Shown: positions 54,432-63,552, counted from the stretch's first letter. The stretch is DNA of 64,000 nt from CAZNNH01 sp964574335 (GCA_964574335.1 CAZNNH010000006.1:29119-93118), one strand, 5' to 3'. The notes: generated from the letters alone by a model not told the origin. Program-made: numbers and translations.

Positions 54432-54854
54432 TCACTCGCCGATGATCTTGACCAGCACCCGCTTGGGGCGTCGCCCGTCGAACTCGCCGTAGAAGATCTG
54501 CTCCCACGGCCCGAAGTCCAGCTCGCCGTCGGTGACGGCCACCACGACCTCGCGGCCCATGATATGACGCTTGTGGTGGGCGTCACCGTTGTCCTCGCCG
54601 GTCCGGTTGTGACGGTAGCGCTCGGGACTCGGGTCGAACGGTGCCAGACCCTCCAGCCAGCGCTTGTAGTCCTCGTGCAGCCCGCTCTCATCGTCATTAA
54701 TGAACACGGAGGCGGTGATGTGCATGGCATTGACCAGGCAGAGCCCTTCCGAGATGCCGCTTCTGGCCACCGCCTTCTCCACCTCGGGGGTGATGTTCAC
54801 GAAGTCCATCCGGGCCGGGACGTTCATGGTCAGGTGAACGGTGTGCGACTTCAT
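54432..54854 (-). CDS. YjbQ/UPF0047 family protein
   Basis: A 140-residue protein. The ATG at 54854 follows TAGGAGGAG. FVNITPEVEKAV, GLCLVNAMHITASVFIND, AHHKRHIMGREVVV and ELDFGPWEQIFYGEFDG are the conserved blocks, with the His pair expected to bind a metal. Members can show thiamine phosphate synthase side activity in vitro, but the real role is unclear. It converges on the adenosyltransferase gene, seven bases away. Confidence 0.92.
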   Translation of the reverse strand: MKSHTVHLTMNVPARMDFVNITPEVEKAVARSGISEGLCLVNAMHITASVFINDDESGLHEDYKRWLEGLAPFDPSPERYRHNRTGEDNGDAHHKRHIMGREVVVAVTDGELDFGPWEQIFYGEFDGRRPKRVLVKIIGE

Positions 54855-54912
54855 CTCTCCTCCTAGTCCCAAGGGCGCTCATCGAGGCTCCGAGCGGCGC
54901 CGCCGCTTCTGG

Positions 54913-54918
54913 TAGAAT
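54913..54918 (+). promoter_or_regulatory. Candidate -10 element of the SDR gene
   Basis: TAGAAT lies 44 bases before the GTG at 54963 in the divergent region. CAAGGAAGAG lies between but is some 20 bases from the start codon. Confidence 0.35.
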
Positions 54919-54962
54919 CGCGCCGCCTCCCAAGGAAGAGAGCGCGACCGGACGCCATTCTA

Positions 54963-55799
54963 GTGTCATCCCGCTTCCTCGACGCCGATCGCGATCGAAG
55001 ACAGGCGGAGCTGCGCTTCGACTTCACCCCCCAAGCGCTGGCGGGCCGGGTGGTGCTGGTGGCGGGCGGGTTCGGCGGCCTGGGAAGCGCCGTCACCGCC
55101 CTGCTGCTGGCCCAGGGCGCGCGGCCGGTGGTCGGCTACCGATCGCGCAAGGGGCACGCCCTTCTCCGGCAGCAGAAGCTGCAGGACCTCTACGGGGGAA
55201 CGGTGGCGCTGGTGGAGGGGGACGTGGCCGAGAAGGAGGTGCGGGAGCGCTACCTTCACACCGCCCTCGCCATCAAGGACGAGCTCTACGGCGCGGTGCT
55301 GGCCACCGGCGACCCGGCTCGGGTGGCCCCGCGCGACCTCGACGCGGGCGCGCTCGAGCGATCGCTTTCGGCCAACTACACCGCCCCCCTGCTGCTGGCC
55401 CGCGACTGTGCCGAGGCGATGGCCCACCGCGGGACCCGCGGGGCGATCGTGCTGCTGTCGAGCATGCAGGGGGTCCATCCGTTCGAGGGCAGCCTCGCCT
55501 ATGCCGGGGCCAAGGCGGCCCTCGTCCACGGCGCCCGCATCCTGGCCAAGGAGTACGGCGGGACCCGGGACATCCGGATCAACGTCGTCGCCCCCGGTGT
55601 CACCACCGCCGGGATGGCCCGCACCTCGATCGACTCGGGCAAGTACGACGCCTACGTGGAGCGCCAGGTGGTGGCCCGGTTCGGCCGGCCGGAGGACGTA
55701 GCCCGGGTGGTGCGGCTGTTGCTCGAGCCCGACAGCTACATCACCGGCCAGGTGATCACGGTCGACGGCGGGCTGACCTTGCGCCGCGACCTGACCTGA
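54963..55799 (+). CDS. SDR-family oxidoreductase (FabG-like)
   Basis: A 278-residue short-chain dehydrogenase. The cofactor motif is AGGFGGLGSAV; LSSMQ supplies the active serine and YAGAKAA the Tyr-x-x-x-Lys pair. The C-terminal block YITGQVITVDGG is typical of FabG and related 3-oxoacyl reductases. An extra N-terminal stretch of about 25 residues is unusual, and no ribosome site stands close to the GTG, so the start is uncertain. The substrate is unknown. It converges on a membrane protein gene 11 bases away. Confidence 0.87.
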   Translation: MSSRFLDADRDRRQAELRFDFTPQALAGRVVLVAGGFGGLGSAVTALLLAQGARPVVGYRSRKGHALLRQQKLQDLYGGTVALVEGDVAEKEVRERYLHTALAIKDELYGAVLATGDPARVAPRDLDAGALERSLSANYTAPLLLARDCAEAMAHRGTRGAIVLLSSMQGVHPFEGSLAYAGAKAALVHGARILAKEYGGTRDIRINVVAPGVTTAGMARTSIDSGKYDAYVERQVVARFGRPEDVARVVRLLLEPDSYITGQVITVDGGLTLRRDLT

Positions 55800-55810
55800 C
55801 GCCGCGGCCG

Positions 55811-57955
55811 TCAGCGACGGCCCACCAGCTCGCGGCCGCCGTCGTCCAGGCTCTCGACGTCCAGCCACTGCCGCCTGTCCGCCCGCCAGCGGGCGCGAGC
55901 CAGGGCGGCGTGGCGGGAGGCGCGGTGCGGCTCCAGCAGAAGCGCCTCGGCGTAGCGCGCGACCGCCTCGTGCCAGCGCCCCGAGCGTGAAGCCGCCAGG
56001 CCGGCGGCGGCCGCCGCCACGCCCCGCTCCGGCAAGGGGGGCTCGTCGGGGCCATAGAGCAGCAGCTCGGAGACCGACAGCGGAGGGCCGTTGCCCTGGA
56101 ACACCAGCCGCAGACGGCCGGCGTCTCGCCCGGCGAGAGGGATCGTCAGCAGCGCCTGCTTGCCCCCGCGCGGCACCCCCGCCACCCACTGCATGCCGAA
56201 GCGGGCGGGGCCGTGGGCCACCATCTCGTCCTCCAGGTCCAGGCTCCAGGGGACGGCGAGGGGCGATCGCTCGAGGTCGAGGATCAGCACCAGCGCCGAC
56301 AGACGCCGTCGCGGCGCCACCTGGATCTCCAGGCCACGGCCTCGCCGTAGCGGTCCCACGTCCTGCCAGGCGGTCTCGGGGTCGCGATCCAGCACCGCCT
56401 CCGGCAATGTCTCTCCGGCTAGGGTCGTCGCCGTGATGTGGTCGGCAGCCACGGGACGCCTCTCGTCGAACGGCGGCTGGAAGCGGCGGAACACCACGAA
56501 GTCCCCGGCCCGATCCTCCTTCCAGGACCCGCCCAGCTCTCCCAGCAGGGCGCGGAAACCCCGGGCGCGGGGCATGCCGCGGGAGATGTGCGGCGAGAGG
56601 ACCCAGGCGGCGGCCGGGTCCAGGTCCACCTCGTCCCGGAAGCGCAGCGGATCACCGGGCAGCCGCTCGTTCCAGGCCTGGCTGACCACCACCCGACCGC
56701 CGCACTCGAGGGCCAGTCGGCCGGCGACCTGCAGGGTGGCGTAGGCGCTCCGGACGCCGACCCGCTCCAGCGTCGACACCACCGGCCCGAGAGGCGGCAC
56801 CTGCCAGACCCGGGTGGCGTGGTCGGGGTCCCGCCAGCGGCGGAAGAGCCGGACGTGGCCGGCGCCCCACGGAACCAGCACCGCGAGCGCGAGCGCCGCC
56901 GCCACGGTGGGACGGATGCGCCACACCCGGAGAAGCCCCACGCCGGCCAGCGCCAGCACCGGCGCGGCGACCCCGAAGACGTAGCGCACCTCGTCGCCGC
57001 CGCTGCGCTGGCTCAGGACGAAGGCGGAACACGAGGCCAGGGCCCAGCCCAGGGCGGGCCAGGCCTTGCGCCGGAGCGAGCCCAGGACCACCAGCGCCGA
57101 CAGCGCGAGCCCCAGCAACGCGGCCATGGCGACGGGCAGCAGGTCCCGCTCCGGCCCGTCGATCACCTGCGGCACCTCGAGGCCGAGCAGGCCGGACAAG
57201 GCGAGAAGCAGGTCGAAGACGCTGCCCGGCCACTGGTGGACGGGCCGGATCTCGGCCACCACGCTGTGCCCCGAGGCCCCGACCAGCCGGCCCAGCAGGG
57301 CAGGCAGGGAGCCGATCAGCCCTCCGACCGGGAAGCCGAGCCACGCCAGACGGGGCCGGGCGCCGGCGACCACGGCACCGGCCGCGATCCCCGCAAGGGC
57401 CGGCAGCGCCAGCGCGGTGTTCCAGACCGACAGGGCGCACACCACACCCCACAGCACCGCCAGCCGCAGACGCAGCGGTGGCCCGTCGGGCGGGAGGCGT
57501 GCCACCACCGCCGCGCCCGCCGCTCCCACCAGGAGCGGCGTGATGAAGTTGGGGATCGGACCGGTGGCCCCCATCAGCGCCATGTACGGGGTCCCGCAGG
57601 CCGCCAGCAGGGCCGCCCACCATCCCGCCGTCGCGCCGGCGAGCCGGCCCCCCCGGCAGCCGATCACCCAGACCACCACCAACCCGCCCACCGCCAGGTA
57701 GGCGCCGAACAACACCAGGGGCGGGAAGACCCAGAGCCACGGCGCCAGCAGGTACGAGTCGAGGGTGCCGTTGTAGTCCTGGTTCCACGGGGTGGAGCTC
57801 TCTTCGCCCTCGAGGACCTGCTGGGCGGTGAGCACGCACAGGGCATCGTCGTTCGACAGCGGCAGGGAATGGGTCACCCAGAAGAGGGGGGTTCGGGTCA
57901 CCACCAGCAGCCCGGCCACCGCCGCGAGCCACAGCCAGCGGGAAGAGGTGCTCAC
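55811..57955 (-). CDS. Polytopic membrane protein, GT-C-like, with C-terminal carbohydrate-binding-like and TPR-like regions
   Basis: A 714-residue protein. About eleven transmembrane helices fill the first 400 residues. The first periplasmic loop has the acidic stretch LSNDDALCVL and NQDYNGTLDSYLLAPW, as in GT-C glycosyltransferases. The soluble part after residue 420 includes a beta-sandwich-like segment (AVLDRDPETAWQDVG, resembling F5/8-type domains) and a short TPR-like end. It may transfer a sugar from a lipid carrier to a surface glycan or protein. Function is inferred only from the layout. It is a third GT-C-like protein in the window. Confidence 0.75.
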   Translation of the reverse strand: MSTSSRWLWLAAVAGLLVVTRTPLFWVTHSLPLSNDDALCVLTAQQVLEGEESSTPWNQDYNGTLDSYLLAPWLWVFPPLVLFGAYLAVGGLVVVWVIGCRGGRLAGATAGWWAALLAACGTPYMALMGATGPIPNFITPLLVGAAGAAVVARLPPDGPPLRLRLAVLWGVVCALSVWNTALALPALAGIAAGAVVAGARPRLAWLGFPVGGLIGSLPALLGRLVGASGHSVVAEIRPVHQWPGSVFDLLLALSGLLGLEVPQVIDGPERDLLPVAMAALLGLALSALVVLGSLRRKAWPALGWALASCSAFVLSQRSGGDEVRYVFGVAAPVLALAGVGLLRVWRIRPTVAAALALAVLVPWGAGHVRLFRRWRDPDHATRVWQVPPLGPVVSTLERVGVRSAYATLQVAGRLALECGGRVVVSQAWNERLPGDPLRFRDEVDLDPAAAWVLSPHISRGMPRARGFRALLGELGGSWKEDRAGDFVVFRRFQPPFDERRPVAADHITATTLAGETLPEAVLDRDPETAWQDVGPLRRGRGLEIQVAPRRRLSALVLILDLERSPLAVPWSLDLEDEMVAHGPARFGMQWVAGVPRGGKQALLTIPLAGRDAGRLRLVFQGNGPPLSVSELLLYGPDEPPLPERGVAAAAAGLAASRSGRWHEAVARYAEALLLEPHRASRHAALARARWRADRRQWLDVESLDDGGRELVGRR

Positions 57956-58042
57956 GGACTACAGAGTCTGCCCGAAGCGTCGCCGAGTTGCCACGGCAGG
58001 TCGGGACCCGCCGCCGGATTGACGTGTCGGCCCCGTGGACCG

Positions 58043-58048
58043 TAACCT
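58043..58048 (+). promoter_or_regulatory. Candidate -10 element of the DsbA-like lipoprotein gene
   Basis: TAACCT ends six bases before the GTG at 58055, with an ATG directly following. The spacing matches the leaderless arrangement of other genes here; the hexamer itself is weak. Confidence 0.3.
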
Positions 58049-58054
58049 GGACTT

Positions 58055-59137
58055 GTGATGACACGACGCCTGTCGACCCAGCTCTCCGTGCTGCTGCTGT
58101 CGAGCGCCGCTTTTCTCTTGCCTTCGAGCTGCGCTCCCAACCCGACCGCCTCGGCGGCCCCGCCGCCCCAGGAGGCCGCGACCGAACCGGCAGGGCCGGC
58201 CGCCGACGAGCTCGTCGCCGAGATGGACGGGCGGACGATCACCCGAAAGGAGGTCGACGCCCGCATCGTCGGCGACCTGGCTCGCCTGCGCCAGGAGGAG
58301 TACGACCTGCGGCGAGGGGCGATCAACGACCTGGTGAAGGAGGAACTGGTCCAGCGGGAGGCGGCGGCGCGGGGCATCTCGCCCGAGGCGCTGTTCGACG
58401 CCGAGGTGAAGAAGAAGGCGAAGAAGGTCACGCCGGCCGAGGTCGACGCCTTCTACGAGGCCAACAAGGACCGGGTCCGGGGGCAGGCCAAGACGATGGT
58501 GCTCCCCCAGATCCGGCACATGCTCGAGCAGGACGCGACCGACTCCCGGGCGCGGGAGTTCCAGCACGTGCTGGAGGCCAAGGCGCGGCTGCGGGTGGTG
58601 CTCGAGCCGCCCCGAATCGACACCCCGGTACCGGCCCTGGCACCCTCGATCGGCCCCGCCGACGCCAAGGTGACGATCATCGAGTTCACCGACTACCAGT
58701 GCCCGTTCTGCCACCGGGCCCAGCAGACCGTCGAGAAGCTCCTCGACCGCTACCAGGGCAAGGTCCGCCTGGTGTACCGCGACCTCCCGCTGGACATGCA
58801 CACCCGGGCCTTCGCGGCGGCGCGGGCGACGCGCTGCGCCAACGAGCAGGACCGCTTCTGGGACCTGCACCAAAACCTGCTGGAGCACCCCGGTAACTTC
58901 AGCGACGACGACTTCAAGCAGCGGGCCGAGGAGCTGGGCCTCGACGGGGAGCGCTTCGCGGCGTGTCTTGGCTCACCCCGCCACGACCCGGCGATCCAGG
59001 CCTCGGTCGACGAGGCGGTCCGCGTCGGCATCCGCGCCACCCCGACCTTCCTGATCAACGGGCGGATGCTGTCGGGGGCGCGACCCTTCGACGACTTCGC
59101 GGACGTGATCGAAGAGGAGCTTCAGGCAGGGTCCTGA
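58055..59137 (+). CDS. Lipoprotein with SurA-like N-terminal and DsbA-like thioredoxin domains
   Basis: A 360-residue exported protein. The signal ends in the lipobox LLPSSC, with C26 as the lipid-modified residue. Residues about 50-150 resemble the SurA/PrsA N-terminal chaperone region (GRTITRKEVDARI, INDLVKEELVQREAAARG). Residues about 185-355 are a thioredoxin-fold DsbA/DsbG-like domain with the redox pair CPFC at 216-219 and the cis-proline loop at IRATPTFLINGR. No PPIase catalytic domain is present. It should catalyse disulfide exchange in the periplasm while holding unfolded proteins. It stands alone between the membrane protein gene and speA. Confidence 0.87.
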   Translation: MMTRRLSTQLSVLLLSSAAFLLPSSCAPNPTASAAPPPQEAATEPAGPAADELVAEMDGRTITRKEVDARIVGDLARLRQEEYDLRRGAINDLVKEELVQREAAARGISPEALFDAEVKKKAKKVTPAEVDAFYEANKDRVRGQAKTMVLPQIRHMLEQDATDSRAREFQHVLEAKARLRVVLEPPRIDTPVPALAPSIGPADAKVTIIEFTDYQCPFCHRAQQTVEKLLDRYQGKVRLVYRDLPLDMHTRAFAAARATRCANEQDRFWDLHQNLLEHPGNFSDDDFKQRAEELGLDGERFAACLGSPRHDPAIQASVDEAVRVGIRATPTFLINGRMLSGARPFDDFADVIEEELQAGS

Positions 59138-59186
59138 TCAGGCGTCCGGGTCCCGACCGCCGGGCGTGCCCCTTGCGCGCGGGCGC

Positions 59187-59192
59187 TACAAT
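59187..59192 (+). promoter_or_regulatory. Candidate -10 element of speA
   Basis: TACAAT lies 41 bases before the speA GTG. No good -35 box is visible. Confidence 0.35.
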
Positions 59193-59233
59193 CCCAAGGG
59201 CCGACGTGTGAGCGGACCGAGGAGGAGAAAGAA

Positions 59234-61153
59234 GTGGTGCAGACGGAGCTACGCGCCTGGACGGTGAAGGACTCCGCCGAGCTGTACAACGTCGACGGAT
59301 GGGGCCACGGCTTCTACTCGATCAACGCCGCCGGCCACGTCGAGGTGGCTCCCGCCGGCCCCGGCTCGCCGCGCATCGACCTGAAAGAGCTGGTCGACGA
59401 CCTCAGAAGCCGTGGGTTGAACCTGCCGATCCTGATCCGCTTCTCGGACGTCCTGAAGACCCGGGTCCAGCAGCTCAACGAGGCCTTCCGCCAGGCGATC
59501 GCCGACAACGACTACCGTGGGAGCTACAAGGGCGTCTACCCGATCAAGGTCAACCAGCAACGCCACGTGGTCGAGGAGCTGGTCGAGTACGGCCGTCCCT
59601 ACCATCTGGGGATCGAGGCCGGCTCCAAACCGGAGCTGCTGGTGGCGCTGGCCCTCCAGGACAACCCCGAGGCGCTCATCCTCTGCAACGGCTACAAGGA
59701 TCGCGCCTACATCGAGACCGCGCTCCTGGCCCAGAAGCTGGGGCGCCAGGTGATCATCACCATGGACCGCCTGGGCGAGCTGGACGCCATCCTGGCGGCT
59801 TCCCGCGACCTCGGCATCCGGCCCACCATCGGGGTGCGCGCCCGCCTGTCGACGCGCGGCGCCGGCAAGTGGGTGGAGTCCACCGGCGACCGCTCCAAGT
59901 TCGGGCTGACCAGCTCCGAGATCGTGAACGCGGTGGAGCGCCTGCGCTCGGCCGAGATGCTCGACTGCCTCCAGCTCCTGCACTTCCACATCGGCTCCCA
60001 GATCTCGGCGATCCGGGCGATCAAGGACGCGTTGCGGGAGGCCAGCCGGATCTTCGTGGAGCTCCACAGCCTGGGCGCCAACATGCGCTTCATCGACTGC
60101 GGCGGCGGGCTGGGCGTCGACTACGACGGCAGCCGCACCAACTTCCACTCCTCCGTCAACTACACCCTCGAGGAGTACGCCGCCGACGTGGTGAGCGAGA
60201 TCGCCGAGGCCTGCCGGCAGAAGGGGGTCCCCCACCCCGACATCGTCACCGAGTCGGGCCGGGCGCTGGTGGCCCACCACTCGGTCCTGGTCTTCAACGT
60301 GGTGGGCACCGCCGAGATGCTGCTGGGCCAGATCCCGGAGTCGCTGGGAGAGAACGAGCACCGGGTGATCGAGCAGCTCTACGAGACCTACGCCGGCGTC
60401 ACCCGCAAGAACTTCCAGGAGGCCTACCACGACGCCCTGCAGCTCAAGGAGGAGGCCACCTACGCCTTCAACCTCGGCGTGCTGGACCTGAAGGGTCGCT
60501 CCCGGGTGGAGCAGCTCTTCTGGGCCACCTGCGAGAAGATCCTCAAGATCGTCCGCGACCTCCCCTACGTCCCGGACGAGCTGGAGAGCCTGGAGCGTCA
60601 TCTCTCCGACACCTACTACTGCAACTTCTCGCTGTTCCAGTCGATCCCCGACCACTGGGCGGTGCGCCAGCTCTTCCCCACCCTGCCCATCGACCGGCTG
60701 GACCAGGCACCCTCGCGCCGCGCCGTGCTCGCCGACCTCACCTGCGACAGCGACGGGAAGATCGACCAGTTCATCGACCTGAAGGACGTCCGCCACTTCC
60801 TCGACGTACATCCTCTCAACGGGGAGCCGTACTACATCGGCTGCTTCCTGGTGGGCGCCTACCAGGAGATCCTGGGCGACCTGCACAACCTCTTCGGCGA
60901 CACCGACGCGGTCCACGTTCGGCTCGATGGCGACGACTACCGGGTGGAGCACGTGGTGGAGGGCGACTCGGTCAGCGAGGTCCTCTCCTACGTCCAGTAC
61001 TCCAAGAACAACCTGGTCTCGCGGGTCCGCCAGGCGGTGGAGGTGGCGCTGCGGGAGAAGCGGCTCACCCTGGCCGAGTCCGGCCGGCTGATGCGGCGCT
61101 ACGAGGAAGGCCTGGCCGGCTACACCTACCTGACCAGCACCGACCCGCTGTAG
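59234..61153 (+). CDS. speA: Biosynthetic arginine decarboxylase
   Basis: A 639-residue PLP enzyme making agmatine from arginine for polyamine synthesis. YPIKVNQQRHVVEEL holds the PLP lysine; GIEAGSKPELLVAL, HFHIGSQI and DCGGGLGVDYDGSR are the barrel motifs, and ILADLTCDSDGK-like sequence (AVLADLTCDSDGKIDQF) is the C-terminal active-site block of SpeA. Length and motifs match the SpeA family closely. The start is GTG-GTG after GGAGGAG. No agmatinase or agmatine deiminase gene lies in the window. Confidence 0.97.
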   Translation: MVQTELRAWTVKDSAELYNVDGWGHGFYSINAAGHVEVAPAGPGSPRIDLKELVDDLRSRGLNLPILIRFSDVLKTRVQQLNEAFRQAIADNDYRGSYKGVYPIKVNQQRHVVEELVEYGRPYHLGIEAGSKPELLVALALQDNPEALILCNGYKDRAYIETALLAQKLGRQVIITMDRLGELDAILAASRDLGIRPTIGVRARLSTRGAGKWVESTGDRSKFGLTSSEIVNAVERLRSAEMLDCLQLLHFHIGSQISAIRAIKDALREASRIFVELHSLGANMRFIDCGGGLGVDYDGSRTNFHSSVNYTLEEYAADVVSEIAEACRQKGVPHPDIVTESGRALVAHHSVLVFNVVGTAEMLLGQIPESLGENEHRVIEQLYETYAGVTRKNFQEAYHDALQLKEEATYAFNLGVLDLKGRSRVEQLFWATCEKILKIVRDLPYVPDELESLERHLSDTYYCNFSLFQSIPDHWAVRQLFPTLPIDRLDQAPSRRAVLADLTCDSDGKIDQFIDLKDVRHFLDVHPLNGEPYYIGCFLVGAYQEILGDLHNLFGDTDAVHVRLDGDDYRVEHVVEGDSVSEVLSYVQYSKNNLVSRVRQAVEVALREKRLTLAESGRLMRRYEEGLAGYTYLTSTDPL

Positions 61154-61181
61154 GCGCCGGCCGCGCCGGCCGGGCTCGGCC

Positions 61182-61724
61182 TCAGCTCGCCGCCTCGGAG
61201 CGCGGCAGGCGCACCCGGGGGAAGTAGCGCCGCAGGTAGTCGCGGAGGGCCGCCTGAGTGGTCTGGAACGCCAGCTCCTCCCAGGGGACCTGCTCGGGGG
61301 CGAAGGCCTGGACCGGGGCCGACTCGCCGGCGCCGGCCAGGGTGCCGTCGAGGGTGTCTCCGGCGTAGATCACCGTGACCACCTCGTGGGGCGGGAAAGA
61401 GTACACGTTCAAGATCCCGAGCAGGCTGACCCGCAGGCCGGTCTTGTCCAGGGCCTCCCGGGCGGCCACCCCCTCCAGGGACTCGCCGCGCTCGACGAAG
61501 CCGCCTGGAATCAACCACTTGCCACGTCCTGGCTGGCGTTCCCTCCGCACCAGCACCAGACCACCCTCGAAGGTGGCGATGGTGCCCACCAGTAGCCGCG
61601 GGTCACCGTGGAGGACGAAGCGGCAGGCGCTGCAGACCAGGCGGGCCGGTCCGCCCGGGACCAATGTGCGCGGTGTCACACCGCCGGCGCACCGGGGGCA
61701 AAAACGGTAGACGGGAACGGACAT
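61182..61724 (-). CDS. Nudix hydrolase with N-terminal zinc ribbon
   Basis: A 180-residue protein. An N-terminal zinc ribbon (FCPRC and LVCSAC) precedes a Nudix domain, as in NudC/NUDT-like NADH or nucleotide pyrophosphatases. The Nudix box reads GGFVERGESLEGVAAREALDKTGL: the RE pair is kept, but the following metal-binding EE is DK, so activity may be reduced or altered. The ATG at 61724 is chosen since a perfect TATAAT ends seven bases before it; an open frame continues upstream without support. It seems leaderless. It is divergent from the secreted-protein gene at 61855. Confidence 0.85.
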   Translation of the reverse strand: MSVPVYRFCPRCAGGVTPRTLVPGGPARLVCSACRFVLHGDPRLLVGTIATFEGGLVLVRRERQPGRGKWLIPGGFVERGESLEGVAAREALDKTGLRVSLLGILNVYSFPPHEVVTVIYAGDTLDGTLAGAGESAPVQAFAPEQVPWEELAFQTTQAALRDYLRRYFPRVRLPRSEAAS

Positions 61725-61731
61725 TGGCGGG

Positions 61732-61737
61732 ATTATA
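61732..61737 (-). promoter_or_regulatory. -10 element of the Nudix gene
   Basis: A perfect TATAAT on the minus strand ends seven bases before the ATG at 61724. There is no ribosome site, so the message is probably leaderless. Confidence 0.6.
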
Positions 61738-61752
61738 CGACCGAAAAGGGTC

Positions 61753-61781
61753 TTGACCTGCGACGTTTCCGGTAGGATGAT
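61753..61781 (+). promoter_or_regulatory. Candidate promoter of the second secreted-family gene
   Basis: TTGACC at 61753-61758 and GATGAT at 61776-61781 are 17 bases apart; TAGGAT at 61773 is an alternative -10 with a short spacer. A leader of about 65 bases would precede the ATG at 61855. Confidence 0.45.
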
Positions 61782-61854
61782 GCACCCTACAAGACTGACA
61801 GAACAGGTGAGGGGCGATGTCGTGCGTCCCTTGGCATCCGACGAGGAGAGAGCC

Positions 61855-63552
61855 ATGAAGCGGACCACGTGGTTGGGCGTTGCCGGCTTGGTGATCGGTC
61901 TCCCCGCGCTTCTGGGAGCCCAGGGCATGGGGATCGAGCACGATGGCGTCGACTGCATCGTGGCAGGCAAGTTCCCGAGGATGAACGCCTGCTTCCAGCC
62001 GGCATCGGCGCTGGCCACGGCCCGTGTCTACTTCCGGGTGGAAGGGACCGAGGACTGGTACTACGTCGAGATGGGGCCCGAGGCGCCCTGCTACTCCGGC
62101 TACCTGCCCAAGCCGGGCAAGCAGCTCGTGGACAAGAAGCTCGAGTACTACGTCCAGGCCACGGGCAAGCAGTACGCCGAAGGCCAGACCCAGATCTACG
62201 CGCCCATCGTGGTGTCGAGCGAGGACCGCTGCCAGAAGAAGCTGGCCCCCTACGTGTCCAAGGCGGCGGTGCGGGTCTTCCCGGCGATGCCAGGCGGCTT
62301 CGCGGCGAGCACCTTCCCGGTTGCCGTGGTGGCGGGCGGCGCCGCCGCCACCGCCGCCGGGGTCGGCACCGCGGTGGCCCTGTCTGGCGGCGAGGACACC
62401 ACCACCACCCAGGGATCGGCGCCGACCACCGTGGCCGTGGTGACCACGACCACCCCGACCACCGCGACGACGACGCCACCGCCGCCGCCCCCCCCCCCGA
62501 CCACCAACTCGGCGCCCACCGCGCGGCTGCGCACCAACCCGGACCCCCTGCAGGGTGACTCGCCGTTCCACGCCACGTTCAACATGTGCGGTTCGACCGA
62601 CACCGACAGCGACCCGCTCACCTTCCGCTTCACCTTCGGCGACGGCGCCGTTCAGGAGGGTGACTCCTGCCAGGCCGCGCACACCTACACCGCGACCGCC
62701 GCCACCACCGTGCGAACCCACGAGACCGTGACCTCCGAGTCGTGCGTCAAAGACCCCTCCCACCCCTATCAGTGCGTCAACAGGACGGCCACCTACAACC
62801 TGTCGCCGGTGGACCGTTGCCGGGACGTGGGCGCCCCCGAGGTCGAGCTGACCAGTCCGGACCGGGGCGACTACTTCAGCCCCTCGGTGCTCAACTTCCG
62901 ATCGGCGGTGACCCCGGACACCTCGCCGGCGGGGGGGCCGGTGACGATCCAGAAGGTGCGGTACTACGGTGAGGTCGCGGCGGCGATGAAGGCCGGGGCC
63001 CTGTCCAGCTCGGGCTACCTGGGCGAGGGGACCACGGCTCCCAGCTTCCCGTTCGATCTCACGGACCCGTGCACGTCCCTCGATCTCCCCATGTACTCCA
63101 CGTCCGACGTGACCGTCTTCGGCCTGGCCCGCGACGACTGCGGCAACGAGGGCGAGTCCAACCACGCGCGCCTTCGAATCATGTGCTATCCGTACTATGG
63201 GGAAAGGACCCCGGCGGCGAGCGCGGGCAACCTGAGCTGGACCAACCAGCTCGACGTGCCGGGCGCTCGGACCCAGGTGGTCCTGAACGGCCGCTCGGCC
63301 TCCTACCCCGGAACCGGCCACTCGATGGGCCTGGGCGAGGGGCGCCGGGGCGAGAACCGGATCGAGGCGCATCTGATCGAGGCAACGGGCCCCGGCCTGT
63401 GGAGCTTCCAGTTCCTGGCCGGCTCGCTGGAGTCAGGCAGCCTGCAGGCGGTGGCCGGGCAGGTGGCCGAGATCTCCAACGACAGCATCACCTTCCGTCT
63501 GAACGGCGAGCCGGGAGAGCAGGTCGTCTTCACCTTCCGGCCCAAGCGCTGA
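61855..63552 (+). CDS. Secreted protein of the same unrecognised family as 10638-11675, with a PKD-like domain
   Basis: A 565-residue protein. The ATG at 61855 follows GAGGAGAGAG and gives a signal peptide ending near LLGAQ. The N-terminal domain (about residues 20-145) has EHDGVDCIVAG, DWYYVEM, LPKPGKQ and YYVQATG, matching the paralogue block by block. A Gly/Ala-rich stretch and a long Thr/Pro linker (including a run of eight prolines) follow. Then comes a PKD-like domain (FRFTFGDGAVQEGDSC with paired cysteines, about 215-320) and a further beta-rich region ending in GEQVVFTFRPKR. The paralogue has a quite different C-terminus. I infer a surface protein where a shared N-terminal module is joined to varied outer domains. 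The function is unknown. Confidence 0.85.
   Translation: MKRTTWLGVAGLVIGLPALLGAQGMGIEHDGVDCIVAGKFPRMNACFQPASALATARVYFRVEGTEDWYYVEMGPEAPCYSGYLPKPGKQLVDKKLEYYVQATGKQYAEGQTQIYAPIVVSSEDRCQKKLAPYVSKAAVRVFPAMPGGFAASTFPVAVVAGGAAATAAGVGTAVALSGGEDTTTTQGSAPTTVAVVTTTTPTTATTTPPPPPPPPTTNSAPTARLRTNPDPLQGDSPFHATFNMCGSTDTDSDPLTFRFTFGDGAVQEGDSCQAAHTYTATAATTVRTHETVTSESCVKDPSHPYQCVNRTATYNLSPVDRCRDVGAPEVELTSPDRGDYFSPSVLNFRSAVTPDTSPAGGPVTIQKVRYYGEVAAAMKAGALSSSGYLGEGTTAPSFPFDLTDPCTSLDLPMYSTSDVTVFGLARDDCGNEGESNHARLRIMCYPYYGERTPAASAGNLSWTNQLDVPGARTQVVLNGRSASYPGTGHSMGLGEGRRGENRIEAHLIEATGPGLWSFQFLAGSLESGSLQAVAGQVAEISNDSITFRLNGEPGEQVVFTFRPKR

Noticed and set aside
61831..61847. TTGGCATCCGACGAGGA as a sigma-54 promoter of the second secreted-family gene
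   Set aside because: There is no GC at the required spacing, and the stretch runs into the ribosome site of the gene.
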